A stretch of DNA of 64,000 bases. Origin: CALNBC01 sp040768925. Its GTDB lineage: Bacteria > Bacillota > Clostridia > Christensenellales > CALWSW01. Both the position numbers and the translations under genes were made by a program. Under the pieces are notes generated by a model. It made no database searches, was not told the origin of the DNA, and saw only the letters and a program-made list of their open reading frames with translations. The stretch lies in assembly GCA_040768925.1 (NCBI GenBank), contig JAXGLZ010000002.1, forward strand, positions 124,001 through 188,000, written 5' to 3'. This document shows, piece by piece, positions 32,902 to 41,542 of the stretch; within the stretch, counting starts at the first letter, position 1, and the number at the start of each line of letters is the position of its first letter.

Positions 32902-34371
32902 TCAGCCTCCGGTTTTTTCGATCAGACCGAAGTTCCGAAAAAGCGGGCCGGAAACGTCAATGCTGTTCAGCTTTTGCTCGGTGACTCCGTCAAACGTGAA
33001 TTGGACGCTGGTTACCTCCGCGATCTCGGTAAGGGTGTTCACCATCGAATAAACAAGGAGGTATTCCTCCCTTTGGCCAAGCTCGGCGCATCGCGAACGG
33101 AAATCGCCGCTGAGATCGACGACAGCAACGGACCCGCAGAGCTTGATCGACAGCACATCGTCCTCTCCCACGCCTTTGGGCAGGGGCGGGATCGCCCCTT
33201 TTGGCAGGGCGCGGGCGTTGAAAAGCTCTTTGATCAGCTCCGCGGGATCGCTTCTTTTCGACTGGGGCACCGCCGCAGTATACTGGATCAGGGAATACTC
33301 CGTTTCGTGCGGGGCGTAAAGCGTGACGTAATCCCCGATCAGGCTGGAAAAATCGGCCCGGGTGAATTCCCCGTCTTTAAAATCCCCCAGCCCTTCAACA
33401 TGGGTGATCCGCTCATAGCCCGCCGCGTTGCCGCTGGCGAGGGCAAGGGTGACGCTGGAAATATTGCACACAAAGCCCGTTATGGAATACACCAGGGAGC
33501 CATAGGCCAGAATTTCGTCTTTTGGCCGCTCCTTGAGGACGACAAGGGCGGTGCGCCTGCCGTTTTCGTCCGGCGTGATTTCCGGCTCGGAAGCGAGGTT
33601 GAATCCGCCGAAAAGCTCGGCCCGCTTTTCGGTCATCAGGCCGAAGATCACGGTGCGAAGGTAGTTCCGCTCCACCGTTTCGCCGGAACTTATGGTTTCA
33701 ATGGCCTTTTCCTCGGGATCGGCGATCAGCAGCGTTCCGCTTGAATCGGGAACATAATAGGTGACGATCCTTCTTTCCTCGTATATGTCGTTGTCGGTTA
33801 TTCTTTTTTGCTCCTGGATGATCTGATCGCATAAAAGCGAAAGGTCCAGCGTCGTCGGTTTAAAAGCGCCCAGGGGCATTCCCAGGTACCCCGGGTCCAT
33901 ACCGTCGACATACACGTTGACGTAATCGATGTCAAAAAGCGAGGTCAGCGTGTTCGCCAGGGCGGCGCGGACCTTGAGCATCTCAAGCTCGCTGTAATAC
34001 GTGTAGTTTGCGCTCAGCTCGATGTTTATTACCCTGCCGGACTTTTCCACGGAAACGAGCTCGATGCTGGTCGAAAGCACCCGGCTCATCGTCCTCGTGT
34101 CCAGAGGGCCGTTGATGACCGCCTTGATCACGGCTTCCTCGTCCGACTGGCCGGGCAGAACCTCCACCTTTCGGATTTCGGTCATCAGGTGGTTCCCGTC
34201 CGTCGAAAGAAAATTCAAAGGGGCGGTGATGCTGCGGCTTTCCGGCTCTTTTGCCCAGGCGTCTGTCGAGACGAATCCCGGCCGCCTCACCGCCGTTTCC
34301 CCCGAATCGCAGGCCGCAAGGAAGCAGCAGAGGAACGCTGCGGCCAGAATGATGCAAAACCATTTTTTCAT
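32902..34371 (-). CDS. GerMN-domain lipoprotein (LpqB-like position)
   Basis: 489 aa. The signal peptide ends in lipobox LAAC (Cys at residue 21), so it is a lipoprotein. An N-terminal GerMN-type segment (about 45-160; SDEEAVIKAVINGP, INIELSANY) and a second one at the C-terminus (about 370-470; DPAELIKELFNA, VAVVDLSGDFR) flank a beta-rich middle. GerMN domains occur in the germination protein GerM and in LpqB, encoded downstream of mtrAB in Actinobacteria. It sits 3 nt after another GerMN gene. Confidence 0.85.
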   Translation of the reverse strand: MKKWFCIILAAAFLCCFLAACDSGETAVRRPGFVSTDAWAKEPESRSITAPLNFLSTDGNHLMTEIRKVEVLPGQSDEEAVIKAVINGPLDTRTMSRVLSTSIELVSVEKSGRVINIELSANYTYYSELEMLKVRAALANTLTSLFDIDYVNVYVDGMDPGYLGMPLGAFKPTTLDLSLLCDQIIQEQKRITDNDIYEERRIVTYYVPDSSGTLLIADPEEKAIETISSGETVERNYLRTVIFGLMTEKRAELFGGFNLASEPEITPDENGRRTALVVLKERPKDEILAYGSLVYSITGFVCNISSVTLALASGNAAGYERITHVEGLGDFKDGEFTRADFSSLIGDYVTLYAPHETEYSLIQYTAAVPQSKRSDPAELIKELFNARALPKGAIPPLPKGVGEDDVLSIKLCGSVAVVDLSGDFRSRCAELGQREEYLLVYSMVNTLTEIAEVTSVQFTFDGVTEQKLNSIDVSGPLFRNFGLIEKTGG

Positions 34372-34374
34372 GCG

Positions 34375-35397
34375 TCAGCCCTCCGAAAACAGCCCGTAAA
34401 GCCTGTCGTGGTCGATCACCCACAGTTCGTTGACGGCCCTGAGTTTTACGGGGGCGGAACTCTTGCTGATCCTTGTGCCGTTTGGAAGCTCAAAGTTCAA
34501 ATTGACAAACACGACGGCGCGCTTGCCGTCCGAACCGTAGACCTCGCCGACCACCTCATAGGAAAAAAGCTTGGCGGCGTTTTCCTGAAGGCTGCCGGCC
34601 ACTGTTTCATAAAGGGGGCGGTTCAGACCGCTTTCGGTTTTTGCGCTTAAAAACAGGTAAACGGTCTGCCAGTCGTGGGCGGTGAGCGCCCGCATGACCG
34701 CGTTCACCGTGTTGCCCGCGGTCAGCGCGACGGATTCGTCAAATGCGAGGGGCTGGATGGGCTTGTTCTTGTTTTCAGTATCTTCCACAAAGCCGAGGCT
34801 CGCCCTGGTCACCTTCTGGCCGATGCCGGTGTTGTTGAAATCGATCAGGATCTGCACATGGGAATAATCGCCCATGCCCGAGAGCGTGTTTACGACGGAA
34901 TGAACGGCCAGCCGCCTTCTCAGATACTCCTCGTTCCGCAGCGCGGCGTCCTCCCCCCACCCGTCCGGCAGGCTGGAGCTGTCGCGCAGGAATTCCTCGG
35001 AAAACGTGACGATCAGCGTATCCCCCTCGTTGGTTACGGAGACGATCCTCGTCTGGGAATCGATCACCCGGGTCAGCCCGGTCCCCTGGAGCGGGCCGGC
35101 CAGCAGTGCCCTCAGCACGGCCTGCTCCACCCGCTGGTTGGAATAGGACTGGATGGGTCTGGTTTCCGCGGCCAGCATATCCGTGTCCGAATAGCGGAAA
35201 TAAAGCTTGACTTTTGTTTCTTTTGGCGCGGTGGTGCCGTTCGCGTCCGGCTCCACAGGATTATAGGTGTTTGACGGCGTTTCCTTGATGCCGGAGCCGG
35301 AAAAGGTGCCGATGAGGATGAGCGCGGCAATCAGCACCACGGCGACGGAGGCGATGGCGCAGATCAGTTTGATCAGGTTCTTGGTTTCCGGGGTCAT
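34375..35397 (-). CDS. Membrane-anchored GerMN-domain protein
   Basis: 340 aa. A single transmembrane helix (residues 10-31), a short Thr/Pro linker, then two GerMN-like units: about 60-175 (VKLYFRYSDTDML, VEQAVLRALLAGP, LIVTFSEEFL) and about 200-330. The start overlaps the kinase stop by 4 nt. Coupling to a histidine kinase suggests that it modulates signalling at the outer face of the membrane; this is inference from gene order. Confidence 0.85.
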   Translation of the reverse strand: MTPETKNLIKLICAIASVAVVLIAALILIGTFSGSGIKETPSNTYNPVEPDANGTTAPKETKVKLYFRYSDTDMLAAETRPIQSYSNQRVEQAVLRALLAGPLQGTGLTRVIDSQTRIVSVTNEGDTLIVTFSEEFLRDSSSLPDGWGEDAALRNEEYLRRRLAVHSVVNTLSGMGDYSHVQILIDFNNTGIGQKVTRASLGFVEDTENKNKPIQPLAFDESVALTAGNTVNAVMRALTAHDWQTVYLFLSAKTESGLNRPLYETVAGSLQENAAKLFSYEVVGEVYGSDGKRAVVFVNLNFELPNGTRISKSSAPVKLRAVNELWVIDHDRLYGLFSEG

Positions 35398-36887
35398 GCA
35401 AGGCTCCTGTCCGGCTTTTGGGGTTTTTGCGGGATCAGCACGACAAAGGTAGTGCCCTTGCCTTCCGCGCTTTCAACCTGGATTTTGCCGCCGTGCAGAT
35501 TGACGATTCTTTCGACGATGGAAAGGCCCAGGCCCGTTCCGCCCGTCGCCCGGGAGCGCGCCTTGTCCACCCGATAAAAGCGGTCAAAAATATGCGAAAG
35601 GTCTTTTTCGGGTATCCCGATTCCCTCGTCGCTGACGGCGATCCGGGCGCAGCCGTTTTCTTTGGTCAGCGCGACTTTGACAAGCCCCGTTCCGTCGGTA
35701 TACTTGATCGCGTTGTCTATGATGTTGAACAGCACCTGTTCGAGCTTGACGGGGTCCGCCCAGGCGTTGACCGGTTCCAGTCTGGTTTCGATCCTGATCC
35801 CTTTTTGCGCCGCGATGGGCGAAAGCCTGCGGGCGGCTTCCCTGCAGAGCCCGTCGATGGAAATGTATTCCGGTTTCAGACTTTCTTCGGTCTGGTCATA
35901 CTGCACCATGCGCAGAAGATCGCTGATCACCAGGCTGAGCCTGTCGATCTCTTTATTGACGTCGCCCAAAAAGTCCCTGGTAACGTCTTCGTTCAGCGCA
36001 TCCTGATAAAGCAGGGACTCGATGAGGATCTTCATCGTGGCCAGGGGCGTCTTGATTTCGTGGGAAGCGTTGGAGACGAACTCGCTGCGGAAATGCTCGA
36101 TGTTCTCCAGCCGTTCGCTCATATCGTTAAAGGTTCTGCCCAGCTCGTCAACCTCGCTTTTCCCGCTGACCTTTACCCGCAGGTTGAATTCCCCCCTGCC
36201 CATGCGGCGGATAACCTTGGTGAGGTCCGTAATCGGCCGGGTGACGGAATTGGCCAAAAAGGAAGCGGCGAACATGATCGCGGCGCCCACGGCGACCAGC
36301 ACGATCAGCGTCTGGGTGCGGATCGAGGCCACGCTGTCCTTCAGGTCCTGAATGGAGGTTGAAAACAATACCGCGCCGTACAGTCCGCCGGATGCGTCTG
36401 TAACGGCGCTCACGTAGTAAACATCCCAGGTTGCGGTGGGAAAGATCGACTGCCAGAAAGCAGCGAACCCGGTGGAGCCCGTGTCCGCCACGCGCTTGTG
36501 GAAGCCGTGGGCGGAGGTTTCCCCGCCCCAGAGCACGCGGTTCAGCTCGTCGTGGTCGAGGGCGCGGCCGTTGAGGGAAGAAAGGGCGTCCACCTGGACC
36601 ACGCCGTTGCCGTCCACCAGCACCACCCTGCCGGAGCGCTTTTGGCTGTATTCCACGGCCTGATTGTAAATCGCCGCGACCTCGCCCTCGGAAACGTAGG
36701 ACGTCAGCGACCAAGCCAAAGAATCCACATCCTGCTGCTGCTCGCTCACCCGGGTGTTCACAAGGTAATTCTCAACAACCGCGGATATCGAAAATAATAC
36801 CACGGCGAAGCCGAATATGGTGATCAGCAGATAGCTGGCGACCATCCGCCAGCGCAGGGTGGAAAATGCCTTACTGGAGCTGTGCAA
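35394..36887 (-). CDS. Sensor histidine kinase (PhoR/MtrB-like)
   Basis: 497 aa; TTG start at 36887 overlapping the regulator by 17 nt (ATG at 36845 is an alternative, but RWRMVASYLL-type starts usually have residues before them). Transmembrane helix 1 (residues 15-37), an extracellular domain of about 150 residues, helix 2 near 190-215, HAMP, then HisKA with SNASHEIKTPLATM. The ATPase has NIIDNAIKYTD (N box), DEGIGIP (G1), FDRFYRVDKARS (F) and GGTGLGLSIVERI (G2). The signal is unknown; the large external domain suits an envelope stimulus. Confidence 0.95.
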   Translation of the reverse strand: MHSSSKAFSTLRWRMVASYLLITIFGFAVVLFSISAVVENYLVNTRVSEQQQDVDSLAWSLTSYVSEGEVAAIYNQAVEYSQKRSGRVVLVDGNGVVQVDALSSLNGRALDHDELNRVLWGGETSAHGFHKRVADTGSTGFAAFWQSIFPTATWDVYYVSAVTDASGGLYGAVLFSTSIQDLKDSVASIRTQTLIVLVAVGAAIMFAASFLANSVTRPITDLTKVIRRMGRGEFNLRVKVSGKSEVDELGRTFNDMSERLENIEHFRSEFVSNASHEIKTPLATMKILIESLLYQDALNEDVTRDFLGDVNKEIDRLSLVISDLLRMVQYDQTEESLKPEYISIDGLCREAARRLSPIAAQKGIRIETRLEPVNAWADPVKLEQVLFNIIDNAIKYTDGTGLVKVALTKENGCARIAVSDEGIGIPEKDLSHIFDRFYRVDKARSRATGGTGLGLSIVERIVNLHGGKIQVESAEGKGTTFVVLIPQKPQKPDRSLA

Positions 36888-37569
36888 AGTAGTATCCGGC
36901 CTTCCATTTGGTCATGATGTATTCCGGTTTGTTCGTGTCCTTTTCGATCTTGTTGCGCAGGCGGTTGATGTGCACGTCCACCGCCCGAAGATCGCCCATG
37001 TATTCGATGCCCCAGATGGTTTCGAGCAGGTTTTCCCGCGAAAAAACCCTGCCGGGGTTCTCCATCAGAAGCTTTAAAATATCAAATTCCTTGGCCGTGA
37101 GGTTGATGTTTTCGCCTTCTAATGCGACGGTCAGATTCCTGGTGTTCAGCACCAAATTGCCGGAGGCGATCTCATCGCTCTTTTCCGGCTTTTGCGGCGC
37201 GGACTTGGAAACCCGGCGCAAAATGGCCTTGATCCTCGCCTTGACTTCGAGTATGTTGAAGGGCTTGGTCATGTAATCGTCCGCCCCGTACTCGAGGCCG
37301 AGGATCTTATCCATATCGTCGCCCTTGGCGGTCAGCATGATGATCGGCACGTCGGACACGCCGCGGATGCGCTGGCAAACCTCGATCCCGCTGAGTTTCG
37401 GCAGCATCACGTCCAACAGGATCAGGTCAAACACGCCTGATTCGAACTTTTGAACGGCCTCTTCCCCGTCATAGGCGGATTCGGTTTCGTAACCGTCCTG
37501 TTCCAGCGCGAACTTGAGCCCCTTGAGAATCAGCGGCTCATCGTCGACAAGCAGCAGCCTGTGTGCCAT
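36871..37569 (-). CDS. OmpR/PhoB-family response regulator
   Basis: 232 aa from the ATG at 37569 with ACGGAGG upstream. The receiver domain has acidic pair DDE at 9-11, phospho-acceptor Asp in LILLDVMLP, Thr in MLTAKGD and Lys in MTKPF. The winged-helix domain includes LTAKEFDILKLLMENPGRVFSRENLLETIWG. First gene of the RR-kinase-GerMN-GerMN-LCP operon. A -10 TATAAT lies at 37614-37619 with a poor -35. Confidence 0.96.
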   Translation of the reverse strand: MAHRLLLVDDEPLILKGLKFALEQDGYETESAYDGEEAVQKFESGVFDLILLDVMLPKLSGIEVCQRIRGVSDVPIIMLTAKGDDMDKILGLEYGADDYMTKPFNILEVKARIKAILRRVSKSAPQKPEKSDEIASGNLVLNTRNLTVALEGENINLTAKEFDILKLLMENPGRVFSRENLLETIWGIEYMGDLRAVDVHINRLRNKIEKDTNKPEYIMTKWKAGYYFAQLQ

Positions 37570-37698
37570 GGCAACCTCCGTAAAATAGTCGAAAAACCCC
37601 ATAATTGCTTACTATTATACCATAACGGGGCCCTGCCTGCCACACCACATTATTCTAGCAGAAGCCATGGGTTCTGTCATCGAATTGCATCTTACGAT

Positions 37699-37727
37699 TT
37701 GCTTAAATTTCAATATGTTGGTATACT
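37699..37727 (+). promoter_or_regulatory. Promoter of the D-Ala-D-Ala carboxypeptidase gene
   Basis: -35 TTGCTT (37699-37704), 17-nt spacer, -10 TATACT (37722-37727). It lies back-to-back with the two-component operon promoter, within about 80 bp. Confidence 0.65.
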
Positions 37728-37761
37728 GTAGGACAGCAGTTTTATCACGGGGGTATTCCAT

Positions 37762-39153
37762 TTGAGAAGATGCGCCGCGGCAATCGCTGCCGCTTTCATA
37801 GTGTTTTTTCTGTTTCCCTTGGTGGTCCGCGCGCAATACGCGGGAGAGATCACCTCCGCCAACGCCATCATGGTGGACGCTTCCACAGGTGCGGTGCTGT
37901 ACGAAAAAAACAGCCGGGCAAAGGCGTATCCCGCCAGCACGACCAAGCTCATGACCGCCCTTGTGGTGATCGAAAACGTTCCGGATCTTGAAACGGAGGT
38001 CACCGTCGGCGTGGAAGTGCGCCGTTTTTCCGAAAACAACACGCTGATCGGCCTCGTCGAGCAGGAAAAGGTGCGCGTGATCGACCTGCTTTACGGCATG
38101 CTGCTGCCTTCCGGGAACGACGCCGCGGCGACGCTGGCCTGCTATCTCGGCGGCTCTATCGAAGGGTTCGCCCAGCGAATGAACAACAAAGCCCGGGAAC
38201 TGGGCATGAACGACACGCATTTCGTCAATCCCCACGGGCTGAACAACGAAAACCATTACTCCACCGCGGCGGATATGGCGACGCTGGCGGTCGCCTGCTC
38301 GAAAAACGAAACCCTGATGCAGATCGTCGGCGCCAGGACCTATACCCTGCCCCCGACCAACAAGCGCTCGAGCGAAAAAACGATCACCAACACCAACAAA
38401 TTCCTGGACCCCGCAGAGGGGTATGACTGCGTGACCGGCATGAAAACCGGAAACACCTCCGCCGCGAAATACTGCCTTGTCACCTCGGCGGAAAAGGATG
38501 GGAAAAAGCTCATCGTCGTGATTCTTGGGGATCCTTCGGAAAAAGGCACGGCAAGGTGGACGGAAACCCGGTCCCTGCTGGATTACGGGTTTGAGAACCT
38601 TTCCGCCATGCCCCTTTCCGCCCTCGGGCTGGAACCCGTCAAGGTCCAGGTTGCGGGTTATGGCAGGAACGACGCCGAGGCCGGCATGCTCGCCCTGGAT
38701 TACGACGCCGGGGGGCAGACCATCTCCGGCCTGACGGAAGAGCTGAACGCCCTGAAGCAGAACGCGGACAAGATCGTCGTCACCGTGAACTACCTTTCGG
38801 ACCATCTGGACGCACCGGTGCTGAAAGGGGCCGTCGTAGGCACCGCCGCGCTGACCTATGAGGGGGAAACCATCGCCGTGGTCAACCTCGTCGCCTCCAG
38901 GGATGTGCTCGCTTCGGGGGATTCGGCGATCATCAGTTCAAACAACGGCATGATCACCGACGTCACCCACAATCCCACGGAAGAAGGCTCGCTGTCTTTT
39001 AAGACGGCTCTCCTGGTTTTGCTGGCGGTTTCTGTTGCCGGGGCGCTGTTCTATTTTTCCAGATTCGGCAGGAAGCTGCGCAAAAAAAGGCAGAAACAGG
39101 CGTCCTCCGCGGACGGCCGCAGCTTTTATATCTATAAGGGCAAGCGGCAGTAA
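37762..39153 (+). CDS. D-alanyl-D-alanine carboxypeptidase (S11 family)
   Basis: 463 aa, TTG start at 37762. A signal peptide (to about residue 24, ending VRA) precedes the penicillin-binding domain: SxxK motif STTK in YPASTTKLMTA, SGN in PSGNDAAA and KTG in KTGNTSAAKY. A C-terminal transmembrane helix near 415-435 and a basic tail anchor it. It trims pentapeptides. It resembles the Bacillus DacF/DacB group involved in vegetative or spore wall maturation; which one cannot be decided. Confidence 0.93.
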   Translation: MRRCAAAIAAAFIVFFLFPLVVRAQYAGEITSANAIMVDASTGAVLYEKNSRAKAYPASTTKLMTALVVIENVPDLETEVTVGVEVRRFSENNTLIGLVEQEKVRVIDLLYGMLLPSGNDAAATLACYLGGSIEGFAQRMNNKARELGMNDTHFVNPHGLNNENHYSTAADMATLAVACSKNETLMQIVGARTYTLPPTNKRSSEKTITNTNKFLDPAEGYDCVTGMKTGNTSAAKYCLVTSAEKDGKKLIVVILGDPSEKGTARWTETRSLLDYGFENLSAMPLSALGLEPVKVQVAGYGRNDAEAGMLALDYDAGGQTISGLTEELNALKQNADKIVVTVNYLSDHLDAPVLKGAVVGTAALTYEGETIAVVNLVASRDVLASGDSAIISSNNGMITDVTHNPTEEGSLSFKTALLVLLAVSVAGALFYFSRFGRKLRKKRQKQASSADGRSFYIYKGKRQ

Positions 39154-39185
39154 AAAATAAAGAAATTAAGACTATGAAATAACCG

Positions 39186-39216
39186 GGCGGGGGCAGCACG
39201 CAAGCCCCCGCCTTTT
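39186..39216 (+). terminator. Terminator of the carboxypeptidase gene
   Basis: GGCGGGGGC and GCCCCCGCC form a 9-bp GC stem around 9 nt, followed by TTTT. Confidence 0.85.
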
Positions 39217-39263
39217 GTCGTCTGACCGATCTGTTTTGCCCGGTTTTTTTTGCATAAACCTCC

Positions 39264-39821
39264 TCAATCGAGCATAAAGGCTTCCTGCTGCTGGGCGTTC
39301 AAAATCTCTTCCCTTCTCGGCAGTTCGCTTAAGCCGCTGATTCCGAACTGGATCAGAAATTTCTCGGTCGTGCCGAAAAGGGCGGGCTTGCCCACGGTGT
39401 TTTTCCTTCCGGTTATGTCGATCAGCCCGGCCTGCTGGAGCTGGTTGATCGCGTATTCGCAGCGGACGCCGCGAACGGCCTCAACCTCCGCCCGGGTTAC
39501 GGGCTGCTTATACGCGATGATCGAAAGGGTTTCCAGCATCGACTGGGAAAGGTTCTTGGAACGCGCGGGCTGGAGCAGCCGTTCGACGCATTCCGACCAT
39601 TCCGGATCGGTGCAGAGCTGCACCTTGTCGTCCACAAAGCGGATCAACAGGCCGGAACCGCCTTCCAGGCACCTTTTTTTCAGCGACTCGATGGCGGCCA
39701 GCACCCCGGCCCGGTCGGTTTCCAGCACGTCTGCCAGATCGGCCACGGCCACCGGATCCCCGGCGACAAACAGCATCGCCTCAACGGCCGCGCACAGCCG
39801 CGAAACATCCGTTTCCATCAT
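39264..39821 (-). CDS. scpB: Segregation and condensation protein B
   Basis: 185 aa, two winged-helix domains. Typical segments are VEAMLFVAGDPVAVADLADVL, LSQSMLETLSIIAYKQPVTRAEVEAVRGV and DITGRKNTVGKPALFGTTEKFL. It binds ScpA and SMC in bacterial condensin. The start overlaps the scpA stop by 4 nt. Confidence 0.96.
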   Translation of the reverse strand: MMETDVSRLCAAVEAMLFVAGDPVAVADLADVLETDRAGVLAAIESLKKRCLEGGSGLLIRFVDDKVQLCTDPEWSECVERLLQPARSKNLSQSMLETLSIIAYKQPVTRAEVEAVRGVRCEYAINQLQQAGLIDITGRKNTVGKPALFGTTEKFLIQFGISGLSELPRREEILNAQQQEAFMLD

Positions 39822-40552
39822 TCCCCGTCCTTTCCGCCGCCGCCCGCGGAAACGATGATGATCTCGCCGAACCGTTTCTGCTGCTCCGCTTTTGCGACTC
39901 CGCTGGATAAAAGTTCAAGAAGCGCCATAAACGTTACAATGCGCTCAAGCTTTGGGGCCTCGGTTGAAAAAAGCTCCAAAAAACGGATGTTTCCCTTCTT
40001 TTTCAGCACCGATTCGAGGAACGCAAGCTTTTCCCCGATGTTATACGCGTCCCGGCTGATCCTGCGGGCGGGGGAACTCCCCCCCTTTTCGCCCGAACGC
40101 AGCATGAGCTTCATAAAGGCTTCGTACAAAGCGTCCGCCGAAACGCCGAACAGCTCCACTTTCGGCGGCGGCTTCGGAAATTCCTCCGGCAGCCGGGAAA
40201 AAAGGCGGTCCGCGGAAGATTTAAGGGTGGAAAGCTCCTCCGAAGCTTCTTTAAAGAGCTTGTATTCCCTGATCTGGCGAAGAAGAACGGTTTCCGGGTC
40301 CTCTTCTTCCGGCAAAACGGGCTCCGGCTTGGGAAGCAGCATGCGGGATTTGATCAGCAGAAGCGTCGCGGCCAAGGCGACGAATTCGCTGGCGGCGTCC
40401 GGCTCCAGCTCGTCCAGGCCCTTCATGTATTCCAGGTATTGGGCGGTGATTTCGGATACGAAGATGTCCTTGATGTCCACTTCCGCTTTTTCGATCAAAT
40501 GCAGCAGAAGGTCCATCGGCCCTTCGAATCGCGCGAGCGATACCGTATACAT
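39818..40552 (-). CDS. scpA: Segregation and condensation protein A
   Basis: 244 aa from the ATG at 40552, one base after the stop of the M50 protease gene; the longer open frame runs antisense-like through that gene. The kleisin N-terminus is clear (RFEGPMDLLLHLIEKAEVDIKDIFV, FVALAATLLLIKSRMLLPK) and a C-terminal winged helix binds SMC. Translation is likely coupled to the upstream and downstream genes. Confidence 0.96.
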   Translation of the reverse strand: MYTVSLARFEGPMDLLLHLIEKAEVDIKDIFVSEITAQYLEYMKGLDELEPDAASEFVALAATLLLIKSRMLLPKPEPVLPEEEDPETVLLRQIREYKLFKEASEELSTLKSSADRLFSRLPEEFPKPPPKVELFGVSADALYEAFMKLMLRSGEKGGSSPARRISRDAYNIGEKLAFLESVLKKKGNIRFLELFSTEAPKLERIVTFMALLELLSSGVAKAEQQKRFGEIIIVSAGGGGKDGE

Positions 40553-40553
40553 G

Positions 40554-41240
40554 TTAAGCGGCGACCCCGAACAGGGCCGCGGCCACCCGTATAAAAGCAC
40601 TGAGGATGCCGTTGACGCACCAGTACATGAAATCGCTGATGAAGGTGACGCCCATCCTGGGAAGCACCAGCAGCACAACCATCAGGATCATGCCGCTGTA
40701 ACGCTCGATGTTCCAAAAGAGGTTCAGATTGCGCACCTTGCCGATCAGCAGGCCCTTTGCGACGCGATACCCGTCCAGCGGCGGGATGGGCAGCAGGTTA
40801 AACACTAAAAGCCCAAGGTTGATGGAAATAAACGCGATCGAAAAGTTGATGAGCATATCGCTCCACCAAGCCATGGGGGCGTAAAGCTCCACCGCGACGT
40901 AAATGATCGTGAACAAAAAAGCCATCAGCAGATTGGTAAACACCCCGGCGGAGGAAACAATGATTTCCCCCCAGCGGCCATGCCTGAGATTGTTTGGGTT
41001 CACCGGAACAGGCTTTGCCCACCCGAACCCCAAAAGCATCATGGAAAAGAACCCCCAAGGGTCCAGATGTTTGAGCGGATCGATCGTCATGCGGCCCATG
41101 TTGCGGGCCGTGGGATCCCCCAGGCGATAAGCCGAATAGGCGTGCGCCCATTCGTGAACCGAAAGCGCGATCACAACGGCGACCAGAGTGTATATCAGCG
41201 CCATAAAATCAAAATTGCCGGAAAAAAGGTCTCTAAGCAT
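40554..41240 (-). CDS. M50 family site-2 protease-like zinc metalloprotease (FeoB-type small rhomboid-like YwhC family)
   Basis: 228 aa from the ATG at 41240 (GAAAGGA upstream). Multi-pass membrane protein with the zinc motif HEWAH near residue 30 and the third ligand in LPIPPLDGYRV near 160. No PDZ domain, so it belongs to the short YwhC-type M50B group found next to scpAB in Firmicutes rather than RseP. The substrate is unknown. Confidence 0.9.
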   Translation of the reverse strand: MLRDLFSGNFDFMALIYTLVAVVIALSVHEWAHAYSAYRLGDPTARNMGRMTIDPLKHLDPWGFFSMMLLGFGWAKPVPVNPNNLRHGRWGEIIVSSAGVFTNLLMAFLFTIIYVAVELYAPMAWWSDMLINFSIAFISINLGLLVFNLLPIPPLDGYRVAKGLLIGKVRNLNLFWNIERYSGMILMVVLLVLPRMGVTFISDFMYWCVNGILSAFIRVAAALFGVAA

Positions 41241-41450
41241 TGCGTATCCTTTCAAAACGCGCCGATGCCGCGCGCGGATGAACAGTATAAACCGTTGTTT
41301 TCAGTATACTTCATGCGCGCCCCTTTCGCAATAAGGCCCTGCCTAAGCGTCTTTTCTGCCGTCTGAAATCCCGAAACAAAAGCGGGGGCGCCGCCAAGCC
41401 GGTCCGCGCGCCTTTGGGGTGTAATAAGCCCGTGTTTAGATAATTGGGGT

Positions 41451-41489
41451 AAAAAAGCATGATCCTTTGCGTTTATCAAAGGATCATGC
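41451..41489 (-). terminator. Terminator of ppdK
   Basis: GCATGATCCTTTG and CAAAGGATCATGC form a perfect 13-bp stem around 7 nt, followed on the minus strand by TTTTTT. Confidence 0.93.
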
Positions 41490-41542
41490 CCATTTTTTAT
41501 TTGGTTCTTCGTTCTCAGGCCCTGGCCGCTACGCGGCGCTTC

